Positions 25,393-34,583 are shown, counted from the first letter of the stretch. The stretch is 53,981 bases of DNA from an uncultured bacterium (GCA_947651225.1 CANSYK010000018.1:1-53981), one strand, 5' to 3'. Numbers and translations are program-made. Notes: generated by a model from the letters alone, not told the origin.

Positions 25393-26685
25393 ATGGCAAA
25401 AAAAACAGATGTACTTATAGTAGGTACAGGAGCGGCAGGTTTGTTTTGCGCACTGCACTTTTCAGAGCAGACGCAGGTTTTGATGATTACAAAAGAAGAG
25501 GCTGATAAAAGTGATTCTTATCTGGCGCAGGGCGGTATGTGTATGCTCCGTGATGAAGAGGATTATGAGCAGTATTTTGAAGATACGATGCGTGCAGGGC
25601 ATTATGAGAATAACAAATCTTCTGTTGAGGTGATGATTCGTTCTTCTGGAGATATGGTGCAGGAGCTGATTGGGTATGGAGTTGATTTCAATCGTAATGG
25701 AAAAGAGTTAGCCTTTACAAGGGAAGGTGGCCATAGCAGGCCGAGGATTCTTTTCCATGAAGATGTGACTGGTAGGGAGATTACAAGTACACTGTTGGAA
25801 AATGCAAAAAAACAGAAAAATATTACAATTTTAGAGCATACGACAATGTTAGATATTATTGCGGATGACAATAATTGTTATGGAATTATCGTGCAGGATA
25901 TAGATGGAGGAATCTCTGCTGTGCAGGCTAAATATACGGTGTTTGCTTGTGGTGGCCTGGGTGGGCTGTTCCAGCATTCTACTAATTTTCGGCATATTAC
26001 CGGGGATGCGGTGGCAATTGCAAAGTGCCATGATATTGAGTTAGAGCATGTTGATTACATACAGATTCATCCGACTACATTATATTCAGAAAAGCCGGGC
26101 AGACGCTTTTTAATATCAGAATCTGTTCGAGGGGAAGGCGCTATCTTGTTGAATAAGAACAAAGAGCGTTTTTGTGATGAACTTCTTCCAAGGGATATTG
26201 TGACAGCAGAGATTAAAAAGCAAATGAAAAAGGATAATATGCCATATGTGTGGTTGTCGATGGAAAAGATACCAAAAGAGGAAATCGAAAGCCATTTCCC
26301 TAATATTTTAAGGCAATGTCTGGAAGAGGGGTATGACCCAACGAAGGAATATATACCGGTGGTTCCAGCACAGCATTATTTTATGGGAGGGATCAAGGTA
26401 AATCTTTTTAGCAGGACATCAATGAATTATCTGTATGCCATAGGGGAAACGGCTTGTAATGGGGTTCATGGAAAGAACCGTTTGGCAAGCAATTCTTTGT
26501 TAGAATCTATCGTTTTTGCAAAGCGGGCGGCAGATAAGATTATGGAGGAAATTGCTCAGACGGAATTTGCCGAAATTGATGGCATGGTTTCGCTGGAGAA
26601 ATATCAAGATGTTGGAAAGCTGAAGGCAGAATATAGAAAAATTATATTGGAGGAAATAGAAAGGGAGAGAAAAAGCCATGAATGA
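25393..26685 (+). CDS. nadB: L-aspartate oxidase
   Basis: FAD enzyme that makes iminoaspartate from aspartate for NAD synthesis (fumarate can be the acceptor without oxygen). The 430-residue protein has the FAD-binding motif VLIVGTGAAGLFCALHF, AQGGMCML, TREGGHSRPRILFHEDVTG, the active-site region HPTTLYSEKPGRRFLISESVRGEG (as two family blocks) and HYFMGGIKVN. It is about 100 residues shorter than the E. coli enzyme, missing most of the C-terminal helical domain, which is usual in clostridia. It overlaps nadC by 8 nt. nadA, the partner quinolinate synthase, is not adjacent. Confidence 0.94.
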   Translation: MAKKTDVLIVGTGAAGLFCALHFSEQTQVLMITKEEADKSDSYLAQGGMCMLRDEEDYEQYFEDTMRAGHYENNKSSVEVMIRSSGDMVQELIGYGVDFNRNGKELAFTREGGHSRPRILFHEDVTGREITSTLLENAKKQKNITILEHTTMLDIIADDNNCYGIIVQDIDGGISAVQAKYTVFACGGLGGLFQHSTNFRHITGDAVAIAKCHDIELEHVDYIQIHPTTLYSEKPGRRFLISESVRGEGAILLNKNKERFCDELLPRDIVTAEIKKQMKKDNMPYVWLSMEKIPKEEIESHFPNILRQCLEEGYDPTKEYIPVVPAQHYFMGGIKVNLFSRTSMNYLYAIGETACNGVHGKNRLASNSLLESIVFAKRAADKIMEEIAQTEFAEIDGMVSLEKYQDVGKLKAEYRKIILEEIERERKSHE

Positions 26686-27532
26686 ACCAGTAACATTAAA
26701 AATCAATGCGGATAAGCTGATTATGCAGGCGTTGGAGGAGGATATCACCAGTGAGGATATTTCGACAAACGCAGTTATGCCACAGTATCAGAAGGGACAG
26801 GTAGAACTGATTTGTAAGCAGGATGGGATTGTGGCAGGTCTGCAGGTATTTTGCCGTGTCTTTGAATTACTAGATGACACCGTATCTTTTGAGATGTTTG
26901 CAAAAGATGGTGATGCTGTGAAAAAAGGTGAGTTAATGGCAGTTATAACAGGGGATATCCGTGCGCTTTTATCGGGTGAGCGTACTGCTTTGAATTTTTT
27001 ACAGCGCATGAGTGGAATTGCAACTTATACTCATTCTATTGCAGAGCTGCTAAAGGATAGTAAAACGACGTTGTTAGATACCAGGAAGACAACACCGAAT
27101 ATGCGTATTTTTGAAAAATATGCAGTAAAGGTGGGAGGTGGAAGCAATCACCGTTATAACTTGTCAGATGGTGTGATGTTAAAGGATAACCATATAGGAG
27201 CAGCGGGAGGTATAGCAAAAGCGGTTGCCATGGCAAAATCATATGCTTCTTTTGTACATAAAGTAGAAGTTGAAGTAGAAAATCTGGATATGGTAAAAGA
27301 AGCTGTAGAGGCCGGCGCAGATATTATTATGTTGGATAATATGACAGCAGAGGAGATGCGGGAAGCAGTGAAACTGATTGATGGACGTGCCTTGACCGAA
27401 TGTTCTGGAAATGTGACAAAAGAAAATATCCAGAACATTGTAGATATAGGAGTTGACTATGTTTCGAGTGGGGCATTGACGCATTCTGCGCCAATTATGG
27501 ATATTTCACTTAAAAATTTGCATGCTGTGTAA
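26678..27532 (+). CDS. nadC: Nicotinate-nucleotide pyrophosphorylase (quinolinate phosphoribosyltransferase)
   Basis: Converts quinolinate and PRPP to nicotinate mononucleotide and CO2. The 284-residue protein has EEDITSEDIST near the N-terminus, GERTALNFLQRMSGIAT, LDTRKTTPNMRIFEKYAV, GGGSNHRYNLSDGVMLKDNH and LDNM; these include the quinolinate- and phosphate-binding Arg, Lys and His residues. Its start lies inside the nadB end, so the two are translationally coupled. Confidence 0.96.
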   Translation: MNEPVTLKINADKLIMQALEEDITSEDISTNAVMPQYQKGQVELICKQDGIVAGLQVFCRVFELLDDTVSFEMFAKDGDAVKKGELMAVITGDIRALLSGERTALNFLQRMSGIATYTHSIAELLKDSKTTLLDTRKTTPNMRIFEKYAVKVGGGSNHRYNLSDGVMLKDNHIGAAGGIAKAVAMAKSYASFVHKVEVEVENLDMVKEAVEAGADIIMLDNMTAEEMREAVKLIDGRALTECSGNVTKENIQNIVDIGVDYVSSGALTHSAPIMDISLKNLHAV

Positions 27533-27557
27533 CTATAAAATGTATAGATAATAGACC

Positions 27558-27636
27558 AAAAGGAGCTATTGCATAAAACAAAGGTGATATGAACTACTAT
27601 ATTTTGTCCTTGCTATGTTTATGCGACAGCTCCTTT
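27558..27636. terminator. Long stem-loop between convergent nadC and GH5 genes
   Basis: Arms of about 22 nt (AAAAGGAGCT..GCATAAA and its near-exact complement) surround a 35-nt centre, with A-rich and T-rich ends. This form can terminate in both directions. It could also be a remnant of a small mobile repeat. Confidence 0.65.
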
Positions 27637-27682
27637 TTGTTTAGAATAAGAAGATTTAAGGCTGCTATCAAGGAAGGGAATA

Positions 27683-28678
27683 TTAATAGGCTTTAAAAAG
27701 CCATTTTCCGGCTTTTGTAAAGTCCTCCATTTTCCAGCCGCTGGTTTTGTTACAGTTTGCTTTAATCAGGGAACTGGATTCGGTTTTGTTAGAGAGATTC
27801 CAACATACTCTTCCTAATTTGTAACGGTTCATCAGGGAATTCCATTTATTGGCTTCTTTGATGTTTACGGTTCCATTGCCAGAGGCTTCACTCAGCCCAA
27901 ATTCTGTAACGATGACAGGAAGTCCTTTCTTTGCTGCACTTTCCAGCTTATTCCGCAAATCCTGTTTATGGGTAGAGGCATAAAAATGAAATGCATATGC
28001 AATATTTTTTCCTTTGAGTGGATTAGCAGCAGCTTGGTCAACATCCTGGCTCCAGGTTGGGGTTCCAACGATAATAATTGCTTTTTTGTTGACGCTGCGG
28101 ATTGTGTTGATAATTGTATTAGCGTAGCTTCGGATATTTTTCCAGGTGCCCTCTCCACCATTTGGCTCGTTGCAGATTTCAAATAATACATTTTTGTGGT
28201 TATTATATTTTTTCGCTATTTTTTTAAAAAATGCTTTCGCTTCTTTTTTATGAGTCAGTGGATTGCCATCACTTAAAATATGCCAGTCAATAATGACATA
28301 CATTCCAAGGCTGGTTGCGGCCTTGACGCCCTTGTCGATCAGTGCTTCCAGATTTTTCTGGTTATCTTTGCCACTGTTGCAGTAACCGTTGTATTCTTCG
28401 GTGTACATGGCAAGGCGTATTGTATTGACGCCTCGTTTCTTTAAGGACTGGAATGATTTTTTTTGTACATATTGTGGATACCAGGACAGGCCATGTGTCG
28501 ATACTCCCTTGATTACAAAAGGTTTTCCGTTTTTGTTGACGATTTGTGAGCCATTCACCTGTAACTGCCCGTTTGCAGATACAGAGGATGCCTGGGCAGA
28601 ATTTGCTGCAAATAGAAAGCAGATGCTTAACAATAGCAAAAATAATATATTAGTTTTTAGGTTATAATTTTTTTTCAT
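27683..28678 (-). CDS. Secreted GH5 endoglucanase (cellulase)
   Basis: A glycoside hydrolase of 331 residues with a signal peptide (KKNYNLK, a hydrophobic run, cleavage probably after AQA at about 30). The TIM-barrel landmarks are VIKGVSTHGLSWYP, NTIRLAMY, YVIIDWHI, catalytic acid Glu171 in ICNEPNG, HFYA and nucleophile Glu259 in VTEFGLSE. This is the GH5_2 pattern of endo-beta-1,4-glucanases. There is no carbohydrate-binding module or wall anchor, so it is probably released. A GGAGG site precedes the ATG. It stands alone on the minus strand, convergent with nadC. Confidence 0.93.
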   Translation of the reverse strand: MKKNYNLKTNILFLLLLSICFLFAANSAQASSVSANGQLQVNGSQIVNKNGKPFVIKGVSTHGLSWYPQYVQKKSFQSLKKRGVNTIRLAMYTEEYNGYCNSGKDNQKNLEALIDKGVKAATSLGMYVIIDWHILSDGNPLTHKKEAKAFFKKIAKKYNNHKNVLFEICNEPNGGEGTWKNIRSYANTIINTIRSVNKKAIIIVGTPTWSQDVDQAAANPLKGKNIAYAFHFYASTHKQDLRNKLESAAKKGLPVIVTEFGLSEASGNGTVNIKEANKWNSLMNRYKLGRVCWNLSNKTESSSLIKANCNKTSGWKMEDFTKAGKWLFKAY

Positions 28679-28734
28679 TTTTCCTCCTTATTTTGAGCAA
28701 TTTTCAAACACGCTCTAGGTGTATCCAATAAAAC

Positions 28735-28760
28735 AGGGCATCGCATTTTGTGGATGCCCT
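28735..28760 (-). terminator. 8-bp hairpin upstream of the GH5 gene
   Basis: AGGGCATC and GATGCCCT pair around a 10-nt loop. On the minus strand it is followed by TGTTTTATT. It may end transcripts coming from the right or attenuate the GH5 leader. Confidence 0.45.
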
Positions 28761-28775
28761 TTCCTAAACTACCTC

Positions 28776-28804
28776 TTGAAAAAAAAGAGAGAATAGTTTA
28801 TAAT
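28776..28804 (+). promoter_or_regulatory. Promoter of the antisense RNA
   Basis: TTGAAA, exactly 17 nt, TATAAT: close to consensus, pointing toward the 3-prime end of the small peptide gene on the other strand, with no plus-strand gene after it. Confidence 0.7.
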
Positions 28805-28810
28805 CATCTT

Positions 28811-28924
28811 AGAAGCAATCATAGGTTGTGGCTATCCGATGATTGTAATCGGAAACTATTTTATAATGTTACTTAATAAAACAGGGGTGCCTCCTATGGG
28901 CGTAGGAGACAGCCCTATTTTTTT
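28811..28924 (+). ncRNA. Predicted antisense (antitoxin) RNA, about 115 nt
   Basis: It would start about 7 nt after the TATAAT box and end at the T7 run (28918-28924) that follows the hairpin CTCCTA-TGGGCG-TAGGAG at 28891-28908. The last part overlaps the end of the minus-strand peptide gene and its 3-prime region. Another small stem (CCGAT with ATCGG) lies near 28838-28854. The layout matches RatA opposite txpA. No reading frame is evident. Confidence 0.6.
28873..28914 (-). terminator. Terminator of the toxin-like gene (shared hairpin)
   Basis: On the minus strand the same CTCCTA/TAGGAG stem directly follows the stop codon and is followed by TGTTTTATT, so it can end both transcripts. Confidence 0.6.
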
Positions 28925-28998
28925 GTATAGTGATTGTCAAGGTATGTAAGTGCTGCAAAAATTACAAGTAAAAGAGTTAAAACTTCAATAGTACTCAT
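28915..28998 (-). CDS. Small hydrophobic peptide, type I toxin (holin-like) candidate
   Basis: A 27-residue peptide too short for usual gene finding. It begins MSTIEVLTLLLVIF, crosses the membrane once and ends with the polar tail DNHYTKK. The MST-x-E-x-L-x-L-L start is that of the Firmicute putative holin-like toxins related to TxpA and BsrG. AAGGAGGT lies 8 nt before the ATG. A strong plus-strand promoter produces an RNA overlapping its 3-prime end. Together these point to a type I toxin-antitoxin pair. Toxicity is inferred. Confidence 0.7.
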   Translation of the reverse strand: MSTIEVLTLLLVIFAALTYLDNHYTKK

Positions 28999-29073
28999 TC
29001 CACATACCTCCTTTCCGTTTCCGAAAAGGCAACCACCAGACTGTCCCTACGTTGTTCTAATCTGACTATGGAT

Positions 29074-29082
29074 ATTATAGCA
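29074..29082 (-). promoter_or_regulatory. Extended -10 promoter of the toxin-like gene
   Basis: TGCTATAAT on the minus strand, about 75 nt upstream of the peptide start. No good -35 box is visible. The leader of about 70 nt contains a strong ribosome site. Confidence 0.55.
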
Positions 29083-29117
29083 TAATACACTAATTGTTAC
29101 TATAGTTTTTAAAAATT

Positions 29118-30647
29118 TTATAAATCTGCTAATGCTTTATACTGATCTTTTAATGCAGCATAAAGATTTTTGTATACCTGATGGTATTTGTCATATTCTT
29201 TTGTGCTGTCAGCATTTGGCTTACACTCTTTGGCAGGATCTTTATGGATCATTTTACGGCAGGCAGCTTCTACGCTGTCATAGAGTCTGGCGCCAACACC
29301 AGCAAGGATTGCAACGCCAAGGGCAGGGCCTTCTGTAGCTGTTACTGTATTTACATCACAGTTGAACATATCTGCCATCATCTGACGTTGGACAGCATTT
29401 TTGGCTCCACCGCCACAAGCCATCATATCGTTGACACTGACACCCATTTCAGAAAGAATATCTTTACAATCTGTGAGGGAATAGCCAATTCCTTCCATAA
29501 CGGCACGAACTAAGTCACTTCTGGTATGCATACTAGAAAGCCCGAAGAATACGCCACGGCAGTTTGCGTCCAGATGTGGGGTGCGTTCTCCATTTAAGTA
29601 AGGGAGGTAAATCAGTTTATTTGCGCCAATTGGAGTTTCTTCTACTTCTTTATTGATAATATCGTATACACCACAGCCCTTTTCTTTTGCCTCCTGAGAA
29701 TAAGAGGCGCCCATATTATCCATATACCAGGCAAGAGAATAACCTGCCGCTTGTGTAACGCCCATAACATGCCATGCGCCTGGTACTGCGCAGCAGAAAG
29801 TATGGACACGGCCTTTTGGATCAATGGAAATATTGCTGGAGTGTGCAAATACGACCCCGCTTGTGCCAATTGTAGCAAAAGCTTTTCCGTCTTCTACAAC
29901 ACCAGTACCAACAGCAGCAGCGGCATTATCGCCTGCACCGCCTACTACAACAGTAGAGGTGGAAAGCCCAGTCTTTTCTGCGATTTCTGGCAGGATATTT
30001 CCAGTTACTTCTGGTGATTCATATACTTTTGCAAGCAGATTTTTATCAATATCCAGTTTTTCCAGCACTTCATCTGACCACTGACGGTTTGGAACATCAA
30101 GAAGCTGCATACCAGAGGCATCAGAAACTTCAGTTGCAAATTCGCCAGTTAAAATATAGCGTACATAATCTTTTGGCAGAAGAATGTGTTTACATTTAGC
30201 ATAATTTTCAGGCTCGTTATTGCGTACCCACAAAATTTTAGATGCAGTAAATCCGGTTAGTGCAGGGTTTGCGGTTATTTCAATTAAACGTTCTGCACCG
30301 ATTTTTTCCGTGATTTCTTCGCACTCTTTTTCGGTACGCTGGTCACACCAGATAATAGATGGACGGATAACTTCGCCTGCCTCATCAAGCATAACAAGAC
30401 CATGCATCTGGCCAGAGATACCAAGTCCTTTGATATCTTCGCCGCTTACACCGGAATCTTTAATGACCTTTGTGATTGTTTCAAGGGAAGCGTCCCTCCA
30501 GTCTTCCGGTTTTTGCTCTGCCCAGCCGTTTTGCGGCGTATAAAGTGGATATTCCTTACTTGCAGATGCCACTACTTCGCCGTTTTCATCAAATAAAACA
30601 GTTTTTGTCGATGATGTGCCTAAATCAATACCAATTAAATAATTCAT
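29118..30647 (-). CDS. xylB: Xylulokinase
   Basis: Phosphorylates D-xylulose to xylulose-5-phosphate with ATP, for entry into the pentose phosphate pathway. The 509-residue FGGY-family kinase has the N-terminal phosphate loop IGIDLGTSSTKTVLFD, GISGQMHGLV, IIWCDQRT, the catalytic Asp in GGAGDNAAAAVG, and the C-terminal ATP-site GGGAKN. Its length is typical. AAGGAGG precedes the ATG. It lies downstream of the isomerase-family gene on the same strand, with a terminator-like hairpin between. No xylA is in the window. Confidence 0.94.
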   Translation of the reverse strand: MNYLIGIDLGTSSTKTVLFDENGEVVASASKEYPLYTPQNGWAEQKPEDWRDASLETITKVIKDSGVSGEDIKGLGISGQMHGLVMLDEAGEVIRPSIIWCDQRTEKECEEITEKIGAERLIEITANPALTGFTASKILWVRNNEPENYAKCKHILLPKDYVRYILTGEFATEVSDASGMQLLDVPNRQWSDEVLEKLDIDKNLLAKVYESPEVTGNILPEIAEKTGLSTSTVVVGGAGDNAAAAVGTGVVEDGKAFATIGTSGVVFAHSSNISIDPKGRVHTFCCAVPGAWHVMGVTQAAGYSLAWYMDNMGASYSQEAKEKGCGVYDIINKEVEETPIGANKLIYLPYLNGERTPHLDANCRGVFFGLSSMHTRSDLVRAVMEGIGYSLTDCKDILSEMGVSVNDMMACGGGAKNAVQRQMMADMFNCDVNTVTATEGPALGVAILAGVGARLYDSVEAACRKMIHKDPAKECKPNADSTKEYDKYHQVYKNLYAALKDQYKALADL

Positions 30648-30731
30648 TTTATTCCTCCTTATATGAAAAAATATATCGCCTGTGACGGCGTTTTACACAA
30701 CGCTGTATTTAGGCGAAATTATTAACCTATG

Positions 30732-30762
30732 AAAAAGGGCAATGGCGTTAAAGCCATCACCC
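30732..30762 (-). terminator. Terminator after the isomerase-family gene
   Basis: On the minus strand GGGTGATGGC pairs with GCCATTGCCC (two G-U pairs) around a 6-nt loop, followed by TTTTT. It may separate the isomerase-family gene from xylB or let part of the transcription through. Confidence 0.75.
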
Positions 30763-30785
30763 AAAATACCTGTCTGTTTTTAAAA

Positions 30786-32276
30786 TCAGCTAAAAGGATT
30801 TTCTGTTTTGTAAAGCATTCCTTTTGGCTGGTTAAAGCCGATTTCGTTGACGTCGACACCAATATATTTGAATACTTCGTAAAGTTCCTTTCCGAAATGG
30901 CCAAATGCAACAGCACCATGATGAGGATAGTTGCCTTCAATCAGGACATGACGGTAAAAGCGTCCCATTTCAGGAATTGCGAAAATACCGATACTACCAA
31001 AGGAACGTGTTGCAACAGGAAGGACTTCGCCGTGTGCGATATAAGCACGGAGTTTTGCGTCTGCTGTACTCTGGAGACGGAAGAATGTAATATCTCCAGG
31101 CATAATATCGCCTTCCAGAGTTCCGTTGGTAACCTCTTCTGGAAGGGAACGAGCCATAATCATCTGATTTCTCATTTCGCATGCGGAAAGTTTTGAAGAA
31201 GCTGTATTTCCACAATGGAATCCCATAAAGGTATCTTTCATCGTATAATCGAATTTGCCTTTGATTTCCTCCTCGTAAATGTCAGGAGTAACCGTGTTGT
31301 TAATATCTAACAATGTAACAGCATCATCGCTGATAACAGTACCGATGAATTCGCTTAATGCGCCATAAATATCTACTTCACAGGAAACAGGAATCCCCAT
31401 TTTTGTCAGGCGGCTGTTTACATAACATGGTACAAATCCGAACTGTGTCTGGAAAGCAGGCCAGCATTTTCCGGCAATAGCAACATATTTCCGATAGCCT
31501 TTGTGATTTTCAATCCAGTCAAGAAGTGTCAATTCATATTGTGCCAGTTTTTCAAGAATTTCAGGTTTTTTGTTGCCAGCGCCCAGTTCTGCTTCCATAT
31601 CTTTTACAACATCAGGAATACGGGAATCTCCGGCATGGTTATTAAATGATTCAAAAAGATCAAGTTCAGAGTTCTCTTCAATTTCAACTCCTAAGTTGTA
31701 AAGCTGCTTGATTGGGGCATTGCAGGCTAAGAAGTTCAATGGACGAGGTCCAAAGCTGATAATCTTTAAATCGTTCAATGCCGCAACAGCACGTGCAATT
31801 GGGACAAATTCATGGATCATATCAGCACACTCTTCTGCCCCGCCTACCGGATATTCAGGAATATATGCTTTTACATTACGCAGTTTCAGGTTATAGCTTG
31901 CATTTAACATACCACAGTATGCGTCACCGCGTCCCTGAATCAGACCACCATCTTTAGAAGTTTCTTCTGCGGCAGCAACAAACATCTTTGGACCTTCAAA
32001 ATGTTTTGCTAAAAGTGTTTCAGAAATCTCAGGACCAAAGTTTCCAAGATATACACAAAGAGCATTACATCCTGCTTTTTTGATATCTTCGAGAGCCTGT
32101 ACCATATGAATTTCACTTTCGACAATGCAGATTGGACATTCGTAGATATCCTCTGCATCATATTTGTCTGTATATGCTTTTACTAAATTTTTTCTACGGT
32201 CTACAGAGAGGGATTCTGGGAAACAATCCCTGCTTACTGCAACAATACCGATTTTGATTTTTGGCATATTTTCCAT
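30786..32276 (-). CDS. L-fucose/L-arabinose isomerase family protein
   Basis: A 496-residue sugar ketol-isomerase relative. N-terminal Rossmann-like domains (IKIGIVAVSRDCFPESL, NALCVYLGNFGPE) lead to the C-terminal catalytic part with EVDIYGALSEFI, LLDINN, FHCGNTASSKL and the tail FGHFGKELYEVFKYIGV. Glu and Asp in EVDIYGA/DINN and His in GFHCGN would bind the divalent metal. It is not the canonical FucI (a dead copy of that lies next door) nor AraA. Next to xylB it could supply xylulose or another ketose, but the substrate is unknown. AAAGGATGG precedes the first ATG; an ATG three codons later is also possible. Confidence 0.85.
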   Translation of the reverse strand: MENMPKIKIGIVAVSRDCFPESLSVDRRKNLVKAYTDKYDAEDIYECPICIVESEIHMVQALEDIKKAGCNALCVYLGNFGPEISETLLAKHFEGPKMFVAAAEETSKDGGLIQGRGDAYCGMLNASYNLKLRNVKAYIPEYPVGGAEECADMIHEFVPIARAVAALNDLKIISFGPRPLNFLACNAPIKQLYNLGVEIEENSELDLFESFNNHAGDSRIPDVVKDMEAELGAGNKKPEILEKLAQYELTLLDWIENHKGYRKYVAIAGKCWPAFQTQFGFVPCYVNSRLTKMGIPVSCEVDIYGALSEFIGTVISDDAVTLLDINNTVTPDIYEEEIKGKFDYTMKDTFMGFHCGNTASSKLSACEMRNQMIMARSLPEEVTNGTLEGDIMPGDITFFRLQSTADAKLRAYIAHGEVLPVATRSFGSIGIFAIPEMGRFYRHVLIEGNYPHHGAVAFGHFGKELYEVFKYIGVDVNEIGFNQPKGMLYKTENPFS

Positions 32277-32665
32277 TTGTTAACCATCCTTTCTTATTTG
32301 TGCTTGTTCGAATTTCATACCAATTCTATTCTATTATATACAAAGTTATTTTGCAATAAAAAAAAGAGAAAAAATATTACTTTTTTGGTGATTATTTACA
32401 GTTCTTTTGGAAAGAAGTTACTATTCACGGTTGATTTTTTGCATGATGTTTAGAATAGCTGTAAAATAGTAACGGAAAGAAGTTTTAGCTGCTAATTTCT
32501 GGGGAAAAATTCGTGCAATTTTTACAATTCTGTAGTATAATTAGAAAGATGTAGTGGGCAAATTGCCCAGAATGTTTTTTGGCTGATACAGGGTTATTCA
32601 AGGTACAAAAAATATGGATAGGCTGATTTGCCAATGTTTTTTTGGGAAGAAAGGATGGAAAAAAG
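32277..32665. promoter_or_regulatory. Divergent regulatory region with operator-like dyad
   Basis: 389 nt without a gene. A minus-strand TATAAT (complement at 32333-32338) serves the isomerase-family gene. A plus-strand TATAAT at 32536-32541 serves the fucI remnant. Just after the latter, TGGGCAA-A-TTGCCCA (32555-32569) is a perfect dyad that could be a repressor operator. No regulator gene is present nearby. Confidence 0.5.
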
Positions 32666-34458
32666 ATGGCAAGAAACAGATTAATTGGTGATTATCCGGT
32701 AATTGGGATTCGTCCTACGATTGATGGGAGAAGGGGCCGCTTAAAGTTCGTGAGTCGTTGGAAGAGCAGACAATGAACATGGCTAAGAGTGCGGCAGAAC
32801 TTTTCCGTGACAATTTAAAATACTCCAATGGGGAGCCAGTAAAAGTTGATATTGCAGATACGACAATTGGGCGTGTGGCAGAAGCGGCGGCCTGTGCAGA
32901 CAAGTTCAGAAAAGAAGGGGTCGACATTACGCTTACCGTAACACCTTGCTGGTGCTATGGTTCAGAAACAATGGATATGGATAAAGATACCATTAAAGGG
33001 GTATGGGGCTTTAACGGGACAGAGCGCCCAGGAGCTGTTTATCTTGCGGCGGTTCTGGCAGCCCATGCACAGAAAGGGCTTCCGGCATTTGGTATTTATG
33101 GAAGGGATGTCCAGGAAGCAGATGCAACAGATATTCCGTCTGATGTCCAGGAAAAACTGCTCCGTTTTGGACGGGCTGCAGTAGCGGTGGCAACTATGCG
33201 TGGAAAATCTTATCTGCAGATTGGTTCTGTGACAATGGGAATTGCAGGCTCTATTATTGATCCGGCATTTATAGAAGAATATCTGGGGATGCGTGTTGAG
33301 TCTGTAGATGAAGTGGAAATCATCCGCAGGATGACAGAGAATATTTATAATGAAGAAGAATATGAAAAAGCACTTTCCTGGACAAAATCACATTGCAGGG
33401 AAGGGGATGACAAAAATCCTGAGTTTGTAAAAAGAAGTGATGAACAAAAGGAACGTGACTGGGAGTTCATCGTAAAGATGACCTGTATAATAAAGGACTT
33501 AATGAATGGCAACCACAAACTTCCAGAGGGAAGGGAGGAAGAAGCAGTTGGCCACAATGCGCTTGCAGCAGGCTTCCAGGGATAGAGGCAGTGGACAGAC
33601 TTCTATCCAAATGGCGATTTTGCAGAGGCTATATTAAATTCTTCGTTTGACTGGAATGGTGCAAGGGAGCCATATATCCTTGCTACAGAGAACGATACTT
33701 TAAATGGGCTTGGGATGTTGTTTATGAAGCTTTTGACAGGACGTGCCCAGATTTTTGCGGATGTCCGGACCTATTGGAGTCCAGAGGCTGTAAAGAAAGC
33801 AACCGGCTATGAACTGGAAGGCGCTGCAAAAGAGGCGGGAGGATTCCTGCATCTGATTAATTCTGGCGCTGCCTGCCTGGATGCCTGCGGTGAAGTAAAG
33901 GATGAAAATGGCAATGGAGTGATGAAGCCGTTCTGGGAGATGACGGAGGAAGAACAGAAGGCCTGCCTGGATGCTACAGAATGGTGCGCAGCAGATAATG
34001 GGTATTTCCGCGGAGGTGGATTTTCTTCCCGCTATCTGACTAAGGCGGAAATGCCTGTAACAATGATTCGCTTAAACCTTGTAAAGAATTTAGGGCCGGT
34101 TCTCCAGATTTGTGAAGGTTATACAGTAGAGCTGCCAGATGAAGTATCTGATAAAATCTGGAAACGTACCGATTATACATGGCCTTGTACATGGTTTGCC
34201 CCAAGGACAACAGGTGAGGGGGCTTTTAAGACAGCGTATGATGTTATGAATAACTGGGGTGCAAATCATGGTGCAATCAGTTATGGACATATTGGAGCTG
34301 ATCTGATTACATTAGCTTCTATTCTGCGTATTCCTGTATGTATGCATAATGTGCCAGAAGAAGATATTTTCCGTCCATCTGCATGGAATGCCTTTGGCAT
34401 GGATAAAGAGGGACAGGATTTCAGGGCTTGTGCGGCATATGGTCCAATGTATAAATAG
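32666..34458 (+). pseudogene. fucI: L-fucose isomerase, inactivated by a frameshift and a stop codon
   Basis: Reads as a nearly full FucI (about 597 codons) but broken twice. From ATG 32666 (RBS AAAGGA) it encodes [20 protein letters not shown]. One base is then missing in the G-run at about 32733-32737, and the frame continues as [19 protein letters not shown]. At 33583-33585 the conserved GFQGQRQWTD has TAG in place of the CAG glutamine codon. The rest is intact to the C-terminal [10 protein letters not shown], including [34 protein letters not shown] and other metal- and substrate-site blocks. Fragments at 32758-33585 and 33715-34458 remain open. FucI converts L-fucose to L-fuculose, so fucose catabolism by this route is probably lost. 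A double sequencing error is a less likely explanation. Confidence 0.92.
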
Positions 34459-34477
34459 ATGATTAATGAGTTTAGGA

Positions 34478-34507
34478 GGGGCATCGGTGCAGACGGTGCC
34501 CTTTTCT
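34478..34507 (+). terminator. Terminator after the fucI remnant
   Basis: GGGCATCG pairs with CGGTGCCC (one G-U) around 7 nt, followed by TTTTCTTGCTTT. Confidence 0.8.
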
Positions 34508-34529
34508 TGCTTTCTGTCAGGATGCCTGG

Positions 34530-34557
34530 TTGTAAAAAAGGATAGATATGCTATAAT
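34530..34557 (+). promoter_or_regulatory. Promoter of the moxR operon
   Basis: TTGTAA, 16-nt spacer, TATAAT with an extended -10 TG. It is about 27 nt upstream of the first possible start. Confidence 0.65.
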
Positions 34558-34583
34558 AAATATGTGTTTAAAGGATAGAGAAG

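Noticed and set aside
33583-33585. In-frame TAG in fucI read as pyrrolysine
   Set aside because: The position is a conserved Gln (CAG) in FucI, the gene also has a frameshift, and no pyl genes are seen.
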